Virus record (IMG/VR): IMGVR_UViG_3300022927_001391
Span: 1-64,000 of that record
Source of the DNA: a virus
Reading direction: 5' to 3' (one strand)
DNA: 64,000 bases
The first letter of the stretch is position 1. Each line of letters starts with the position of its first letter. The notes under the pieces were generated by a model. The model was not told the DNA's origin. It did no database searches and was given only the letters and a program-made list of their open reading frames with translations. Shown piece by piece: positions 52,076 to 59,923 of this stretch. A program made the translations under genes and the position numbers.

Positions 52076-52549
52076 ATGGCAAAATATATTAGTACAAAAA
52101 CATACAGGCATTTAGGTCCAGTAGCATACAGACAGTGGAGAGCAGATTCACACTGCAATCTTATCCACGGATACGCATTAAGTTTCCATTTTGAATTTGA
52201 AACTGATGACCTAGATGCTCGTAACTGGGTAGTAGACTTTGGTGGATTACGTCCACTAAAGGATAGCTTAGAAGATTGGTTTGATCACACTCTGCTAGTA
52301 GCACAGGATGATCCAGACCGCGACACGCTACTAGAACTAGGCAAGAAAGGCCTAGCAAAGATTACAGAAGTTGAAAAGACTGGATGTGAAGGTCTGTCAG
52401 ACTTTTTGTATGAATACGTAAACACAATATTTTTACCTAGTTGGGAACCTGGCACTAGGGTATGGTGCTGTAAGGTTGAGGTAAGAGAAACTGACTCAAA
52501 TATGGCTATGCGAGTTGGTCACAGAGAAGATGGAGAATTCGATGTTTAA
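52076..52549 (+). CDS. queD: 6-carboxytetrahydropterin synthase (QueD)
   Basis: The 157-residue protein has SHCNLIHGYALSFHFEFE, with the catalytic Cys27 and the HGH motif changed to HGY (Tyr in place of a zinc-binding His), then DFGGLRPLKDSLEDWFDHTLLV with the catalytic Asp-His pair and KVEVRETDSNMA with the substrate-binding Glu. QueD converts dihydroneopterin triphosphate to 6-carboxytetrahydropterin. It has its own promoter and a 75-nt leader. The His-to-Tyr change needs compensation by another ligand. Confidence 0.85.
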   Translation: MAKYISTKTYRHLGPVAYRQWRADSHCNLIHGYALSFHFEFETDDLDARNWVVDFGGLRPLKDSLEDWFDHTLLVAQDDPDRDTLLELGKKGLAKITEVEKTGCEGLSDFLYEYVNTIFLPSWEPGTRVWCCKVEVRETDSNMAMRVGHREDGEFDV

Positions 52550-52730
52550 ATGCATTATGAAATGGCTAGGAGTTGGAGACACACCTGCTGTTATTACAGA
52601 AGCTGAGCTTAACAAGATGACAAAGAAGCAAGTTGATGACTGGGCAGCAGATCATGGTATCAACCTCGATCGTCGTCTTACAAAGGCTAAGATGATTGAT
52701 GAACTAAAAAAACACGTAACTGTAGACTAA
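52542..52730 (+). CDS. Small HeH/SAP-like domain protein
   Basis: The ATG at 52542 gives 62 residues. LNKMTKKQVDDWAADHGINLDRRLTKAKMIDELKK splits into two helices joined by a turn, as in the HeH/LEM/Rho-N class of small DNA or RNA-binding folds. It overlaps queD by 8 nt and precedes queE by 9 nt. A DNA-binding helper is possible. Confidence 0.62.
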   Translation: MFKCIMKWLGVGDTPAVITEAELNKMTKKQVDDWAADHGINLDRRLTKAKMIDELKKHVTVD

Positions 52731-52739
52731 GAGGCGTCA

Positions 52740-53603
52740 ATGAAAGTAAGATATACTGAAGCGTTTTATTCAGTTCAAGGAGAAGGTCGCTGGACAGGTG
52801 TGCCCAGTGTATTCCTTCGTATGTATGGTTGTAACTTTACTTGTCCTAAGTTTGGTATTGCTAGGAACAGTAACGAAACAGCAGAGCCTCAGATCCAAAA
52901 GATTGTAGATGAGATTGATAACTATGATACACTTGAGGATCTCCCACTTGTGACTGTAGGGTGCGATAGCTATGCTGCTTGGCACCCTGCATTCAAACGT
53001 TTTCAACATGATGTAGACATTGATCAGCTGGTTGATGATCTACTTGCACTTACACCAACAGGTGCATGGTCATTGGATAATGGTCAGGATATCCATTTGG
53101 TAATCACAGGCGGTGAGCCTCTATTAGGTTGGCAACGAGCATATATACAGTTGCTAGAACATCCACGCATGAAGGACTTGAAGAATGTCACGTTCGAAAC
53201 TAATACTACACAATCTCTGTCAGAGGATTTCAAAACGTACCTCACAGATAATCAACAGGTACACATTACATTCTCTTGCTCCCCTAAACTATCGGTTAGT
53301 GGACATACTTGGGTTGATGCTATCAAGCCTGATGTTGCTGTTAAGTACGCTAGTGTTCCTAACAGCCACTTGTATCTTAAGTTCGTTGTTTCTGATGATG
53401 TTGACGTGGCAGAAGTTGATAGAGCTGTTGCAGAATATAGATCTGCGGGACTTGAAGCGCCGGTTTACCTCATGCCTGTTGGCGGTACGACAGACAGTTA
53501 CTTCAAAAACGGTCGTCAAGTCGCAGAGCTCGCCCTCGAAAAAGGCTACAGATATAGCCCACGCCTCCACGTCGACGTCTTCGGTAACGCCTGGGGAACC
53601 TAA
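52740..53603 (+). CDS. queE: 7-carboxy-7-deazaguanine synthase (QueE), radical SAM
   Basis: The 287-residue protein begins YTEAFYSVQGEGRWTGVPSVF, the QueE signature, followed by RMYGCNFTCPKFG. C31 and C35 are present but the usual third cluster Cys at the next position is not; after an insertion of about 40 residues, VGCDSYAAWH provides C75 as the likely third ligand. HLVITGGEPLL is the GGEP motif. QueE makes CDG from carboxytetrahydropterin using SAM. It is co-transcribed with queD. Confidence 0.9.
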   Translation: MKVRYTEAFYSVQGEGRWTGVPSVFLRMYGCNFTCPKFGIARNSNETAEPQIQKIVDEIDNYDTLEDLPLVTVGCDSYAAWHPAFKRFQHDVDIDQLVDDLLALTPTGAWSLDNGQDIHLVITGGEPLLGWQRAYIQLLEHPRMKDLKNVTFETNTTQSLSEDFKTYLTDNQQVHITFSCSPKLSVSGHTWVDAIKPDVAVKYASVPNSHLYLKFVVSDDVDVAEVDRAVAEYRSAGLEAPVYLMPVGGTTDSYFKNGRQVAELALEKGYRYSPRLHVDVFGNAWGT

Positions 53604-53636
53604 CTTAGAAAATAAGTTACGTAAAGCTGGTGCAAT

Positions 53637-54194
53637 ATGAGAACAGTTTGGGTAAGACACGGACAAAGCGAATATAATGCTAAAAATTTAGCAACGGGTT
53701 GGCACGATCCTGATCTTACCCAACTTGGGGTAGAACAGGCATTTGAAACAGCTAGAATTTTAGCTCAAAGATACACAATGATCGCTAGTATACATACTAG
53801 CGATCTTCGTAGAGCAGTACAGACAGCTAGTATAATTTTACAAAGCTCGCCATGGTTTGTTGAGACAGAAATAGATAGTAGATTGCGTGAACGTGACTAT
53901 GGTGATTGGAGCGGTAAAAACAAGGATGAAAACCGTTTAAGTGTAGGAGATGAAAGATTTTTATCTATACGCCGAGGCTGGGACATTGCTCCCCCTAACG
54001 GTGAGAGTTTGAAAGATACTGCTAGTAGAGTAGCAAATTATTTGGACAATATAGAACAAAGTAATCTTCCGATTATTTTTGTTTGTCACGGAAATACTAT
54101 AAGAGCAGCAAGTGTGATTTTTGGAAAAAATACACCGGAATCTGTTGTAGATTGGGAAATAGAGACTGGAGGTTTCATAGAATGGGAATACTAG
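53637..54194 (+). CDS. Histidine phosphatase (phosphoglycerate-mutase-like)
   Basis: The 185-residue protein has VWVRHGQSEYN with the catalytic His (RHG), TSDLRRAVQTA, LRERDYGDWSG and FVCHGNTIRAAS with the second His. This is the branch 1 histidine phosphatase fold (PGAM/CobC). It could remove phosphate from a pathway intermediate. The substrate is unknown. It follows queE after 33 nt, and the 3' end overlaps the next gene by 13 nt. Confidence 0.85.
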   Translation: MRTVWVRHGQSEYNAKNLATGWHDPDLTQLGVEQAFETARILAQRYTMIASIHTSDLRRAVQTASIILQSSPWFVETEIDSRLRERDYGDWSGKNKDENRLSVGDERFLSIRRGWDIAPPNGESLKDTASRVANYLDNIEQSNLPIIFVCHGNTIRAASVIFGKNTPESVVDWEIETGGFIEWEY

Positions 54195-54550
54195 ACGACG
54201 CAAAAAGTGCTATGGGTTTGGGTAAAGCCAAACGTGTTGAGGAACCTAAGCCACGCGCACCTAAAAAATCAGAAAAGGAAATTGCTACAGAAAAGGGTGA
54301 GCCCTGGGTTAGTGTCCTTAGTGTAGAAGTTGATCAGGAAAATCCTGGCAATGGTGCTTTTGAATTAGACTGGAACCAACCTTTTATTAAATTGCTTTGG
54401 AAAAAAGGTTACCGTGACGAAAATGAAAACGATATGGTAGATCGCTGGTTTCAGGATGTCTGCAGGCACGTGGTTATGGAAAGCTATGAAAAAGATGAAG
54501 CTATGGTAACTCGTAACGACTTAGGTGATGGCAGAGTAGAGTATAAATGA
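54182..54550 (+). CDS. Conserved T4-like hypothetical protein
   Basis: The ATG at 54182 overlaps the phosphatase gene and gives 122 residues. A Lys/Pro-rich linker (EEPKPRAPKKSEKE) is followed by GEPWVSVLSVEVDQENPGNG and AFELDWNQPFIKLLWKKGY, a segment I associate with many marine T4-like phages. The function is unknown. Confidence 0.7.
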   Translation: MGILDDAKSAMGLGKAKRVEEPKPRAPKKSEKEIATEKGEPWVSVLSVEVDQENPGNGAFELDWNQPFIKLLWKKGYRDENENDMVDRWFQDVCRHVVMESYEKDEAMVTRNDLGDGRVEYK

Positions 54551-54648
54551 TACGAGCAGTTCCTGCTGAATATGCAAACCACTATTTAAATGGTAGCTGG
54601 GTTTTTAATTCTCTTATCACATTTTTAATACATAATGCCCTGCTATAA
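54547..54648 (+). CDS. Tiny ORF, 33 residues, uncertain
   Basis: The frame starts at ATG overlapping the previous stop (ATGA) and ends at 54648. The product begins MIRAVPAEYANHYLNGSW, an opening like that of some phage acetyltransferase-type proteins, then stays hydrophobic. It could be a remnant of a longer gene or a real small peptide. It fills most of the gap to the next gene. Confidence 0.35.
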   Translation: MIRAVPAEYANHYLNGSWVFNSLITFLIHNALL

Positions 54649-54663
54649 AAGAAGTAAATTATA

Positions 54664-55437
54664 ATGCTTGTCTATGTTAATGGAGATAGTCATAGTGCAG
54701 GAGCAGAGCTAGTAGAAGATTTCTGCTTTGCCATGGACGACAGAAGATACATTCATCTAGGTCGCACACCACACCCTGAAGCTATACCCTATACCTTTGG
54801 ATATTTTCTCAGCCAGAGTTTAAATGCTGGTTACTTCTTAGATGCAGAAAGTGCAGGTAGTAACCAGAGAATACTAAGAACTACAACTACATTCTTAGAA
54901 GAAAAATATAGTTCTCATACCACCATAATTATTGGCTGGAGTACATGGGAAAGAGAAGAATGGCTACACGAAGATTTATACTATCAGGTTACAGCAAGCG
55001 GTACTGATAGTGTTCCAGCAGAACTTGTAGACAAATATAAACAATGGGTAACAGAGCAAACCCAACAAGAGTTGGCTAAAAAACAAAGGTACTGGCACAA
55101 TAAAATCTATGAATTCCATTTAGATTTACAAAGTAAAAATATCTCACATTTGTTTTTTAATAGTTACAATCACTTTAATATGTCTGATGCAGAAAAGTTT
55201 GATTGGCAAAACTGTTATATAAATCCCTATGAAGACGCAGGCACTTATTTTAACTGGTGTAAGGAACACGGCTTTAAAACAGTCAACAATGGTTTACATT
55301 ATGGAAGAGATGCCCAAATAGCCTGGGGAAAGTATCTGTTGCCCTGGTTGACAAACACCAATCAAAGTAGTATAATACAAGCAGTAAAGGTTAATCCCAA
55401 CCAACAAGTAAAATTTGGACCTACGAGGACTGGATGA
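54664..55437 (+). CDS. SGNH/GDSL-like hydrolase
   Basis: The 257-residue protein has VNGDSHSAGAEL (GDSxS nucleophile block), AGSNQRIL (block with oxyanion Asn) and a C-terminal HYGRDAQIAWG with the catalytic His of block V. It shares the general layout with the partial protein at 1-506. The substrate is unknown; esterified glycans are typical of the family. A promoter for the next gene lies inside its 3' end. Confidence 0.75.
   Translation: MLVYVNGDSHSAGAELVEDFCFAMDDRRYIHLGRTPHPEAIPYTFGYFLSQSLNAGYFLDAESAGSNQRILRTTTTFLEEKYSSHTTIIIGWSTWEREEWLHEDLYYQVTASGTDSVPAELVDKYKQWVTEQTQQELAKKQRYWHNKIYEFHLDLQSKNISHLFFNSYNHFNMSDAEKFDWQNCYINPYEDAGTYFNWCKEHGFKTVNNGLHYGRDAQIAWGKYLLPWLTNTNQSSIIQAVKVNPNQQVKFGPTRTG
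55348..55376 (+). promoter_or_regulatory. Internal sigma70-like promoter for the exonuclease gene
   Basis: TTGACA (55348-55353), a 17-nt spacer and TATAAT (55371-55376) lie inside the 3' end of the SGNH gene, 58 nt before the ATG at 55434. Confidence 0.75.
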
Positions 55438-56438
55438 CGACTTATCTACTAGTTGATACCGCTAACACATTCTTTCGTGCAAGACACGTTGCCCATCGTG
55501 GCATGGATTCATGGACTAAACTGGGCTTTGCAATTCATGTAACACTTAATGCTGTAAACAAAGCACACAGAATCGCCGGGGCTGATCATGTAATATTTGC
55601 GCTGGAAGGCAGAAGCTGGCGTAAGGACTATTACACACCTTATAAGCGCAACAGGTCAGATGCAAGAGCAGCACTAACAGAAGCAGAGCAGGAAGAAGAT
55701 AAACTGTTCTGGGAGGCATATGATGAACTTACGACATTCCTAAAAGATAGTTCAAATTGCAGCGTCCTTAGATGCGAAATTGCGGAGGCTGACGATATTA
55801 TCGCACGGTTTATTAATATGCACCCTAACGACAACCACGTTATTGTTAGCAGTGATACTGATTTTGTTCAGCTAGTTAGTGATAACGTTCGTCAATACAA
55901 CGGTATTCAAAATCATATGATTACCCTAGAGGGTATCTTTGACGATTATGGCAAGCCTGTTAAGGATAAAAAAACTGGGGAAGCAAAGATTGCTCCAGAT
56001 CCAGAGTGGCTGCTATTTGAAAAATGCATGCGTGGTGATCCTACTGACAATGTATTCAGTGCTTATCCAGGTGTCCGAACCAAAGGCAGTAAAAATAAGG
56101 TAGGACTATTAGAAGCATATGAGGATCGTGCCAATCGCGGTTATAACTGGAATAACATGATGCTACAGCGTTGGGTAGATCATAACGGTGAAGAGCATCG
56201 TGTTCTCGACGACTACGAGCGCAATCGCACACTGGTGGATCTCACAGCACAGCCTGCAGAGATCAAAGAGTATGTTGACGAAACAATCCGTTCGCAGGTT
56301 ACGGACAAGCACATGGGTATGGTTGGTGCTAAGTTCCTAAAGTTCTGCGGTAAGTATGAACTCAATAGGCTAGCTGAAGACGCTACAAAGTTTGCAGAAT
56401 GGTTGAACAAAGGCTATGAATATGAAGTTACAAGCTAA
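55434..56438 (+). CDS. 5'-3' exonuclease / RNase H (T4 Rnh-like FEN family)
   Basis: The 334-residue protein removes RNA primers or flaps. It has LLVDTANTFFRA (metal-binding Asp), YKRNRSDAR, EADDIIARF, HVIVSSDTDFVQL and KCMRGDPTDNVFSAYPGVRTKG, the conserved acidic and helix-hairpin-helix blocks of the FEN/5' nuclease superfamily. Length is near T4 RNase H (305). An internal promoter with perfect boxes precedes it, giving early expression with other replication genes. Confidence 0.92.
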   Translation: MTTYLLVDTANTFFRARHVAHRGMDSWTKLGFAIHVTLNAVNKAHRIAGADHVIFALEGRSWRKDYYTPYKRNRSDARAALTEAEQEEDKLFWEAYDELTTFLKDSSNCSVLRCEIAEADDIIARFINMHPNDNHVIVSSDTDFVQLVSDNVRQYNGIQNHMITLEGIFDDYGKPVKDKKTGEAKIAPDPEWLLFEKCMRGDPTDNVFSAYPGVRTKGSKNKVGLLEAYEDRANRGYNWNNMMLQRWVDHNGEEHRVLDDYERNRTLVDLTAQPAEIKEYVDETIRSQVTDKHMGMVGAKFLKFCGKYELNRLAEDATKFAEWLNKGYEYEVTS

Positions 56439-56892
56439 AGCTATTGTAGATAATACCTTCTGGATTATCGAACGCAATGGCGAAAAGGTAGGTACCCTTC
56501 GCCACAGTAATGACTATGTGCTAACAGTAAATAGTAAAAACTTCCGTTATCCGGATTTGAAATCGCTGAGTACTAAGTTGGATATAGACTTTCAAAATAA
56601 TTTAGTGAGGATTGAACCTGCCGGCAAAAAGCAGTTTGATGTACATGGGTATCCATGCAAGACATTACCATTTAATGGTATTTTTGACCTAAAGCGTAAA
56701 CTACCATTGTATACCAAGACTGAAAAAAGCCAATGCTTCTACTGCGCTGGATATTATGCAATCAATTTTGAGAACGGCTGGGTTCCTGCATATTGCCCTA
56801 AACTTATTACTTTGGGTAGAAACGAACATAAGGGACCATACAAAACAAAGTTAGAGATGCAGGAAGTTATTAGAAACCTATCAAATGGCTAA
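56416..56892 (+). CDS. Hypothetical phage protein with CxxC
   Basis: The 158-residue protein starts at ATG 56416 or 56422, overlapping the exonuclease gene. An N-terminal beta-rich half (FWIIERNGEKVGTLRHSND) is followed by SQCFYCAGYYAIN, a CxxC pair, and a further Cys (AYCPKL). The function is unknown. It overlaps the next gene by 8 nt. Confidence 0.65.
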   Translation: MNMKLQAKAIVDNTFWIIERNGEKVGTLRHSNDYVLTVNSKNFRYPDLKSLSTKLDIDFQNNLVRIEPAGKKQFDVHGYPCKTLPFNGIFDLKRKLPLYTKTEKSQCFYCAGYYAINFENGWVPAYCPKLITLGRNEHKGPYKTKLEMQEVIRNLSNG

Positions 56893-57100
56893 AATCCCAC
56901 ACTTCGGCAATCTTGAAAAACTAGCAAGCAAATGTGCTTTAATTAAATCAGAAAATCTGATAATTAATAAAACTGAAGCACAACACATTGCAATGGAATA
57001 CCAGAAGCTTATTGGATACATAACTCAGATACAGGATGAGTTATTAGCTGAGCGAGAACGTCAGGCTACTGAGATAGAGATCTTAGGTCCAAATTTTTAA
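56885..57100 (+). CDS. Hypothetical helical protein
   Basis: The 71-residue protein is almost wholly helical (HIAMEYQKLIGYITQIQDEL, LAERERQATEIE), possibly a coiled coil. It was not recognised. It ends 52 nt before the next gene. Confidence 0.6.
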   Translation: MAKIPHFGNLEKLASKCALIKSENLIINKTEAQHIAMEYQKLIGYITQIQDELLAERERQATEIEILGPNF

Positions 57101-57152
57101 TAAACTACTCATATTTCCAGATAAATAATATTGTATTATAATTGGAAAATCC

Positions 57153-57449
57153 ATGAGTAGACCCAAGCCCACAGTTTTATTAGAAAAGGTTGATAAGCAG
57201 ACTTACAAGTCTGATCAGGTCCTTGCTAGCGAAGGAATCTGGAGTGTATTCTATAAAAACCAACCTATTAATCTAAAGAGTAGTAATATGCTTATTAGCT
57301 ATCCTGGTCCTAAATATAAGAAGGTCTCATTCAGCAATCCAGGCCATGCTATAAATCTTGCCAAAAAGCTTAATAAGAATTTCAACTGCTCTGACTTCAC
57401 GGTAGTATTACTGAGCAGTGGTGAGATCATCTACCCAGATGCCCAATAA
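57153..57449 (+). CDS. Hypothetical protein
   Basis: The 98-residue basic protein has an alternating pattern (GIWSVFYKNQPINLKSSN, FTVVLLSSGEIIY). It was not recognised. A TATAAT-like sequence and a GATAAATA lie in the gap upstream. The ribosome-binding site is weak (TTGGAA). Confidence 0.6.
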   Translation: MSRPKPTVLLEKVDKQTYKSDQVLASEGIWSVFYKNQPINLKSSNMLISYPGPKYKKVSFSNPGHAINLAKKLNKNFNCSDFTVVLLSSGEIIYPDAQ

Positions 57450-57807
57450 ACAAGAATACACACAAGCATTTCTAAAAAACATTGAAACTACTACTGTGCC
57501 CGCCGGTGACGAGCTTGCATTCTTTTGGCTTAATATTAGAGATACTGGAGGGTTAAGGCTAACTGAAAATGGGTATTTTTGTCTAGTAGAAGATATTAAG
57601 TTAGAAAGCTGGGAAATAGACATCCGTGAACAAAAGATAACCCAAAGGTTCCTTTTAGACTTGGATCGTTTTATGAACTGCCCCTACTATGTGCAGCGCG
57701 GCCGGTGGCCCAAAGTTATCCTGTTTAGTGAACAAACCTATTTCTGGCTGGTACTACATAACCAGGATTTTGAAAGGTTCTTAAATGCCAACAAAATATC
57801 GTCTTAG
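57439..57807 (+). CDS. Hypothetical protein
   Basis: The ATG at 57439 overlaps the previous gene by 11 nt and gives 122 residues; the upstream GTG is less likely. The protein is rich in Phe, Trp and Tyr (ELAFFWLNIRDTGG, QTYFWLVLHNQDF). It was not recognised. It overlaps the next gene by 23 nt. Confidence 0.6.
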   Translation: MPNKQEYTQAFLKNIETTTVPAGDELAFFWLNIRDTGGLRLTENGYFCLVEDIKLESWEIDIREQKITQRFLLDLDRFMNCPYYVQRGRWPKVILFSEQTYFWLVLHNQDFERFLNANKISS

Positions 57808-58099
57808 ACACAATAAGCACCTAGAAAACTGTCAGTGGTTACATCTAATAAGTGTAGATTTCCCTGAAACTCGTCATAGGCCTTATGATTATGATTACTG
57901 GGGATATCGTAACGTAGAAATAATTGACAGTGTAGAAGAACAAAAGGAAACCATCCTGGGCCTACTACACGAAAGTTATGGGCCGCAGGATGGTTTATGG
58001 AATATAAGATGGAGTGACGCAGGTGCAGACATCAGATTTAAAACTGAATCTGATGCTGCTAGTTTCCTGATGCTGTATACCCTTCAGCCTATTAGTTAA
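57785..58099 (+). CDS. Hypothetical protein
   Basis: The 104-residue protein is rich in His, Tyr and Trp (WLHLISVDFPETRHRPYDYD). It was not recognised. It is the last rightward gene before the convergent VWA gene, which it overlaps by 8 nt at their 3' ends. Confidence 0.6.
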   Translation: MPTKYRLRHNKHLENCQWLHLISVDFPETRHRPYDYDYWGYRNVEIIDSVEEQKETILGLLHESYGPQDGLWNIRWSDAGADIRFKTESDAASFLMLYTLQPIS

Positions 58100-59384
58100 C
58101 CTTTTTGTCGTAATAAGCCCAGTTACCAAATGCTGGCTTGATGTTATCCGGACCATGGATAATAAACACAGTATCGCAGTAGAATTCGTCACCCCAGGTA
58201 CCACAGGGATAACCATCAGTAAACATCACAAACCGGTTAGGCTGGATGTCGTTGTCCTTCATAAATTTCCAGTTACATTCAAACATCGTACCGCCACCGC
58301 CCTGGGGCTCATATGTCATGATGTCGTCGATGTTGGTAGCGTCAAACTCAGCGTAGTTATAGACTTCGGTATCGAAGCACCAGAGCTTGATCTTGAAGTC
58401 TGTGTACATATCCATGATGGCCTTAATCTCGCTAAAGAAATCACGGGCCTGTTCGTTGCTGATGCTGCCGCTCATATCCACAGCAACCGCAATATCAATG
58501 GTAGTCTCAGGAACCATGCCGGGCAGCAGGAAGTCACTGCCCCAGCTCTTACGGCTACGGCGCATAAAACTGTAGTCGCTTTTGATTGAGCTTTCAATGC
58601 TCATCGCAAGCATGCTGCGCCAGTCCATCTTGGGCTCAGTAAGATCCTTAACAATGCGAGCAACACCTGCAGGAAGGTTACCAGCGCCACCAGCCTGCTT
58701 GGCACTGTTGATTAATGCTTCCTTAATCTCATCACGGATCTTCTTGCGCTCTTCGTCAGAATAAGTGGGCTTACCCGAGCTCTTGAGGTTACCGTTCTCG
58801 TCCTCACTAATGCCGCCAGAACCGCCCTCGCCATCATCGCCTTCAAGATGCTCGTCCAGCAGCATATCAATATACTGCTCTAGATCAATCTTTTCAGCGT
58901 TGTCATAGAGATCGTCGTAAATCTCCTCCATGCTCATATTGTAGTACTTACGGTCATGTAGAGCAGGCACTGTAGTAATAAGCTCACCAATGCGGCTCTG
59001 CACCAGATCTCCGTTTACAGCAAAGTCAGCAGCAATGTTCGCAATCTGAGCGTCATGTTTGTTGAGCTTGCTACGGCCCAGATGCTCGTAGACATTGTGA
59101 AGTACCTCATGCCCAAACAGGAACTCTACTTCCTTGCTCTTGAGCATGTTGATGAACTTGCTATTATAATAGAAGTGGCGACCGTCAGTAGCTGCTGTGG
59201 GCAACCACTGATCTGCATTCACAAGCGGCAACCGAGTTGCCATATTACCAAACCATGCTGCCTTGAGAAGCAGGCTAACGCGAGCAGTAGTGAGCTTCTC
59301 GCGAGCATCTAGATCTTCCTGACGAACTGTCTCGAACCCCACAGGGAGGTTTACGTGCTTCTTGTTTGCTGTAGTCGTGGTCAT
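58092..59384 (-). CDS. DUF2201-type HExxH putative metallopeptidase with VWA-like domain
   Basis: The 430-residue protein has an N-terminal domain with GHEVLHNVYEHLGR (HExxH, H92-E93-H96), an acidic Gly-rich linker (180-205), and a C-terminal VWA-like domain with the MIDAS motif DMSGSIS (303-309) and FTDGYPCG. This arrangement defines the DUF2201 type. Such proteins pair with MoxR AAA+ ATPases, and one lies on the other strand at 60614. ATAGGAGATAC precedes the ATG. The gene is GC-richer than the rest of the window. Confidence 0.85.
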   Translation of the reverse strand: MTTTTANKKHVNLPVGFETVRQEDLDAREKLTTARVSLLLKAAWFGNMATRLPLVNADQWLPTAATDGRHFYYNSKFINMLKSKEVEFLFGHEVLHNVYEHLGRSKLNKHDAQIANIAADFAVNGDLVQSRIGELITTVPALHDRKYYNMSMEEIYDDLYDNAEKIDLEQYIDMLLDEHLEGDDGEGGSGGISEDENGNLKSSGKPTYSDEERKKIRDEIKEALINSAKQAGGAGNLPAGVARIVKDLTEPKMDWRSMLAMSIESSIKSDYSFMRRSRKSWGSDFLLPGMVPETTIDIAVAVDMSGSISNEQARDFFSEIKAIMDMYTDFKIKLWCFDTEVYNYAEFDATNIDDIMTYEPQGGGGTMFECNWKFMKDNDIQPNRFVMFTDGYPCGTWGDEFYCDTVFIIHGPDNIKPAFGNWAYYDKKVN

Positions 59385-59403
59385 ATGTATCTCCTATATG
59401 TAT

Positions 59404-59431
59404 ATATTAACATAAGGACAGCGGCTGTCAA
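59404..59431 (-). promoter_or_regulatory. Extended -10 promoter of the VWA gene, with operator-like repeat
   Basis: On the reverse strand: TTGACA (59431-59426), a 16-nt spacer and TAATAT (59409-59404), preceded by TGT. GACAGC-G-GCTGTC (59417-59429) is an inverted repeat over the -35 side. Confidence 0.75.
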
Positions 59432-59435
59432 CCGC

Positions 59436-59726
59436 TTACCCCCCAATTTGCAGAGGGGTAAGCATGTTAGCAGGAACCTTCCAAACAGTGTTGGTATTGC
59501 CTTCGAACACATTCACCCACTTGCGACCAACCTTGCGGACCTTGCCCGTTACAGTTGAGCCAGTGCGGGTGGACTCAAAGCTGACAATATCACCAACCAT
59601 CAGCTTGCGAATGTTCTGCTTAGTGAGCTGCTGACGACGCATCTTAATAGCATGGACGACATCGTCCAGCTGGCGGTCTGTCATCTGCTGAATATCTGCT
59701 ACGACACTGTCTACTACGTGGATCAT
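59436..59726 (-). CDS. Hypothetical protein of the MoxR/VWA block
   Basis: The 96-residue protein has a helical N-terminal half (MTDRQLDDVVHAIKMRRQQL) and a C-terminal KOW/SH3-like beta pattern (LMVGDIVSFESTRTGSTVTG, then KVRKVGRKWVNVFEG). A nucleic-acid or protein-binding role is possible. It has its own promoter with a large inverted repeat and a GAGGAGCAAG ribosome-binding site shared with two genes on the other strand. Confidence 0.68.
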   Translation of the reverse strand: MIHVVDSVVADIQQMTDRQLDDVVHAIKMRRQQLTKQNIRKLMVGDIVSFESTRTGSTVTGKVRKVGRKWVNVFEGNTNTVWKVPANMLTPLQIGG

Positions 59727-59756
59727 CTCTTGCTCCTCAATTTCAACTTATAATGT

Positions 59757-59784
59757 ATAATAGCACGGATGCTATTATCGTCAA
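59757..59784 (-). promoter_or_regulatory. Extended -10 promoter with 9-bp operator-like inverted repeat
   Basis: On the reverse strand: TTGACG (59784-59779), 16-nt spacer, TATTAT (59762-59757) preceded by TGC. ATAATAGCA and TGCTATTAT (59757-59765, 59770-59778) form a perfect 9-bp inverted repeat filling the spacer and -10. Confidence 0.78.
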
Positions 59785-59794
59785 CCAAAAAAAC

Positions 59795-59846
59795 CCGCAG
59801 AAAACTACGATTCTATTATTTTTTTAAACCGCAGAAAACTGCGATT
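59795..59846 (+). repeat. Two 18-bp near-identical direct repeats
   Basis: CCGCAGAAAACTACGATT (59795-59812) and CCGCAGAAAACTGCGATT (59829-59846) differ at one base. The second can fold as a perfect CGCAG-AAAA-CTGCG hairpin. They lie between divergent promoters. Confidence 0.8.
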
Positions 59847-59851
59847 TTTTT
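59830..59851 (+). terminator. Rho-independent terminator between divergent promoters
   Basis: CGCAG (59830-59834), AAAA loop, CTGCG (59839-59843), then A and seven T. It would stop rightward transcripts that run antisense through the VWA gene before the rightward promoter at 59865. Confidence 0.7.
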
Positions 59852-59864
59852 AGGTTAGAAACGG

Positions 59865-59892
59865 TTGACTATCTGGTTACCCGTGCTATTAT
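59865..59892 (+). promoter_or_regulatory. Extended -10 promoter
   Basis: TTGACT (59865-59870), 16-nt spacer, TATTAT (59887-59892) preceded by TGC. It shares GTGCTA at the -10 with the promoters at 60157 and 60558. Confidence 0.78.
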
Positions 59893-59904
59893 GAAGCATA
59901 AGTT

Positions 59905-59922
59905 GGAAATGAGGAGCAAGCA
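59905..59922 (+). promoter_or_regulatory. Repeated leader/ribosome-binding cassette, copy 1
   Basis: GGAAATGAGGAGCAAGCA is identical to 60194-60211, and its core GAGGAGCAAG recurs on the reverse strand at 59729-59738 before the 96-residue protein. It provides a strong Shine-Dalgarno and decides the ATG at 59924. Confidence 0.75.
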
Positions 59923-59923
59923 T

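Noticed and set aside
57120-57152. Late box GATAAATA and TATAAT before 57153
   Set aside because: The late box has a mismatch at the first base and the TATAAT has no acceptable -35, so neither is listed as a promoter.
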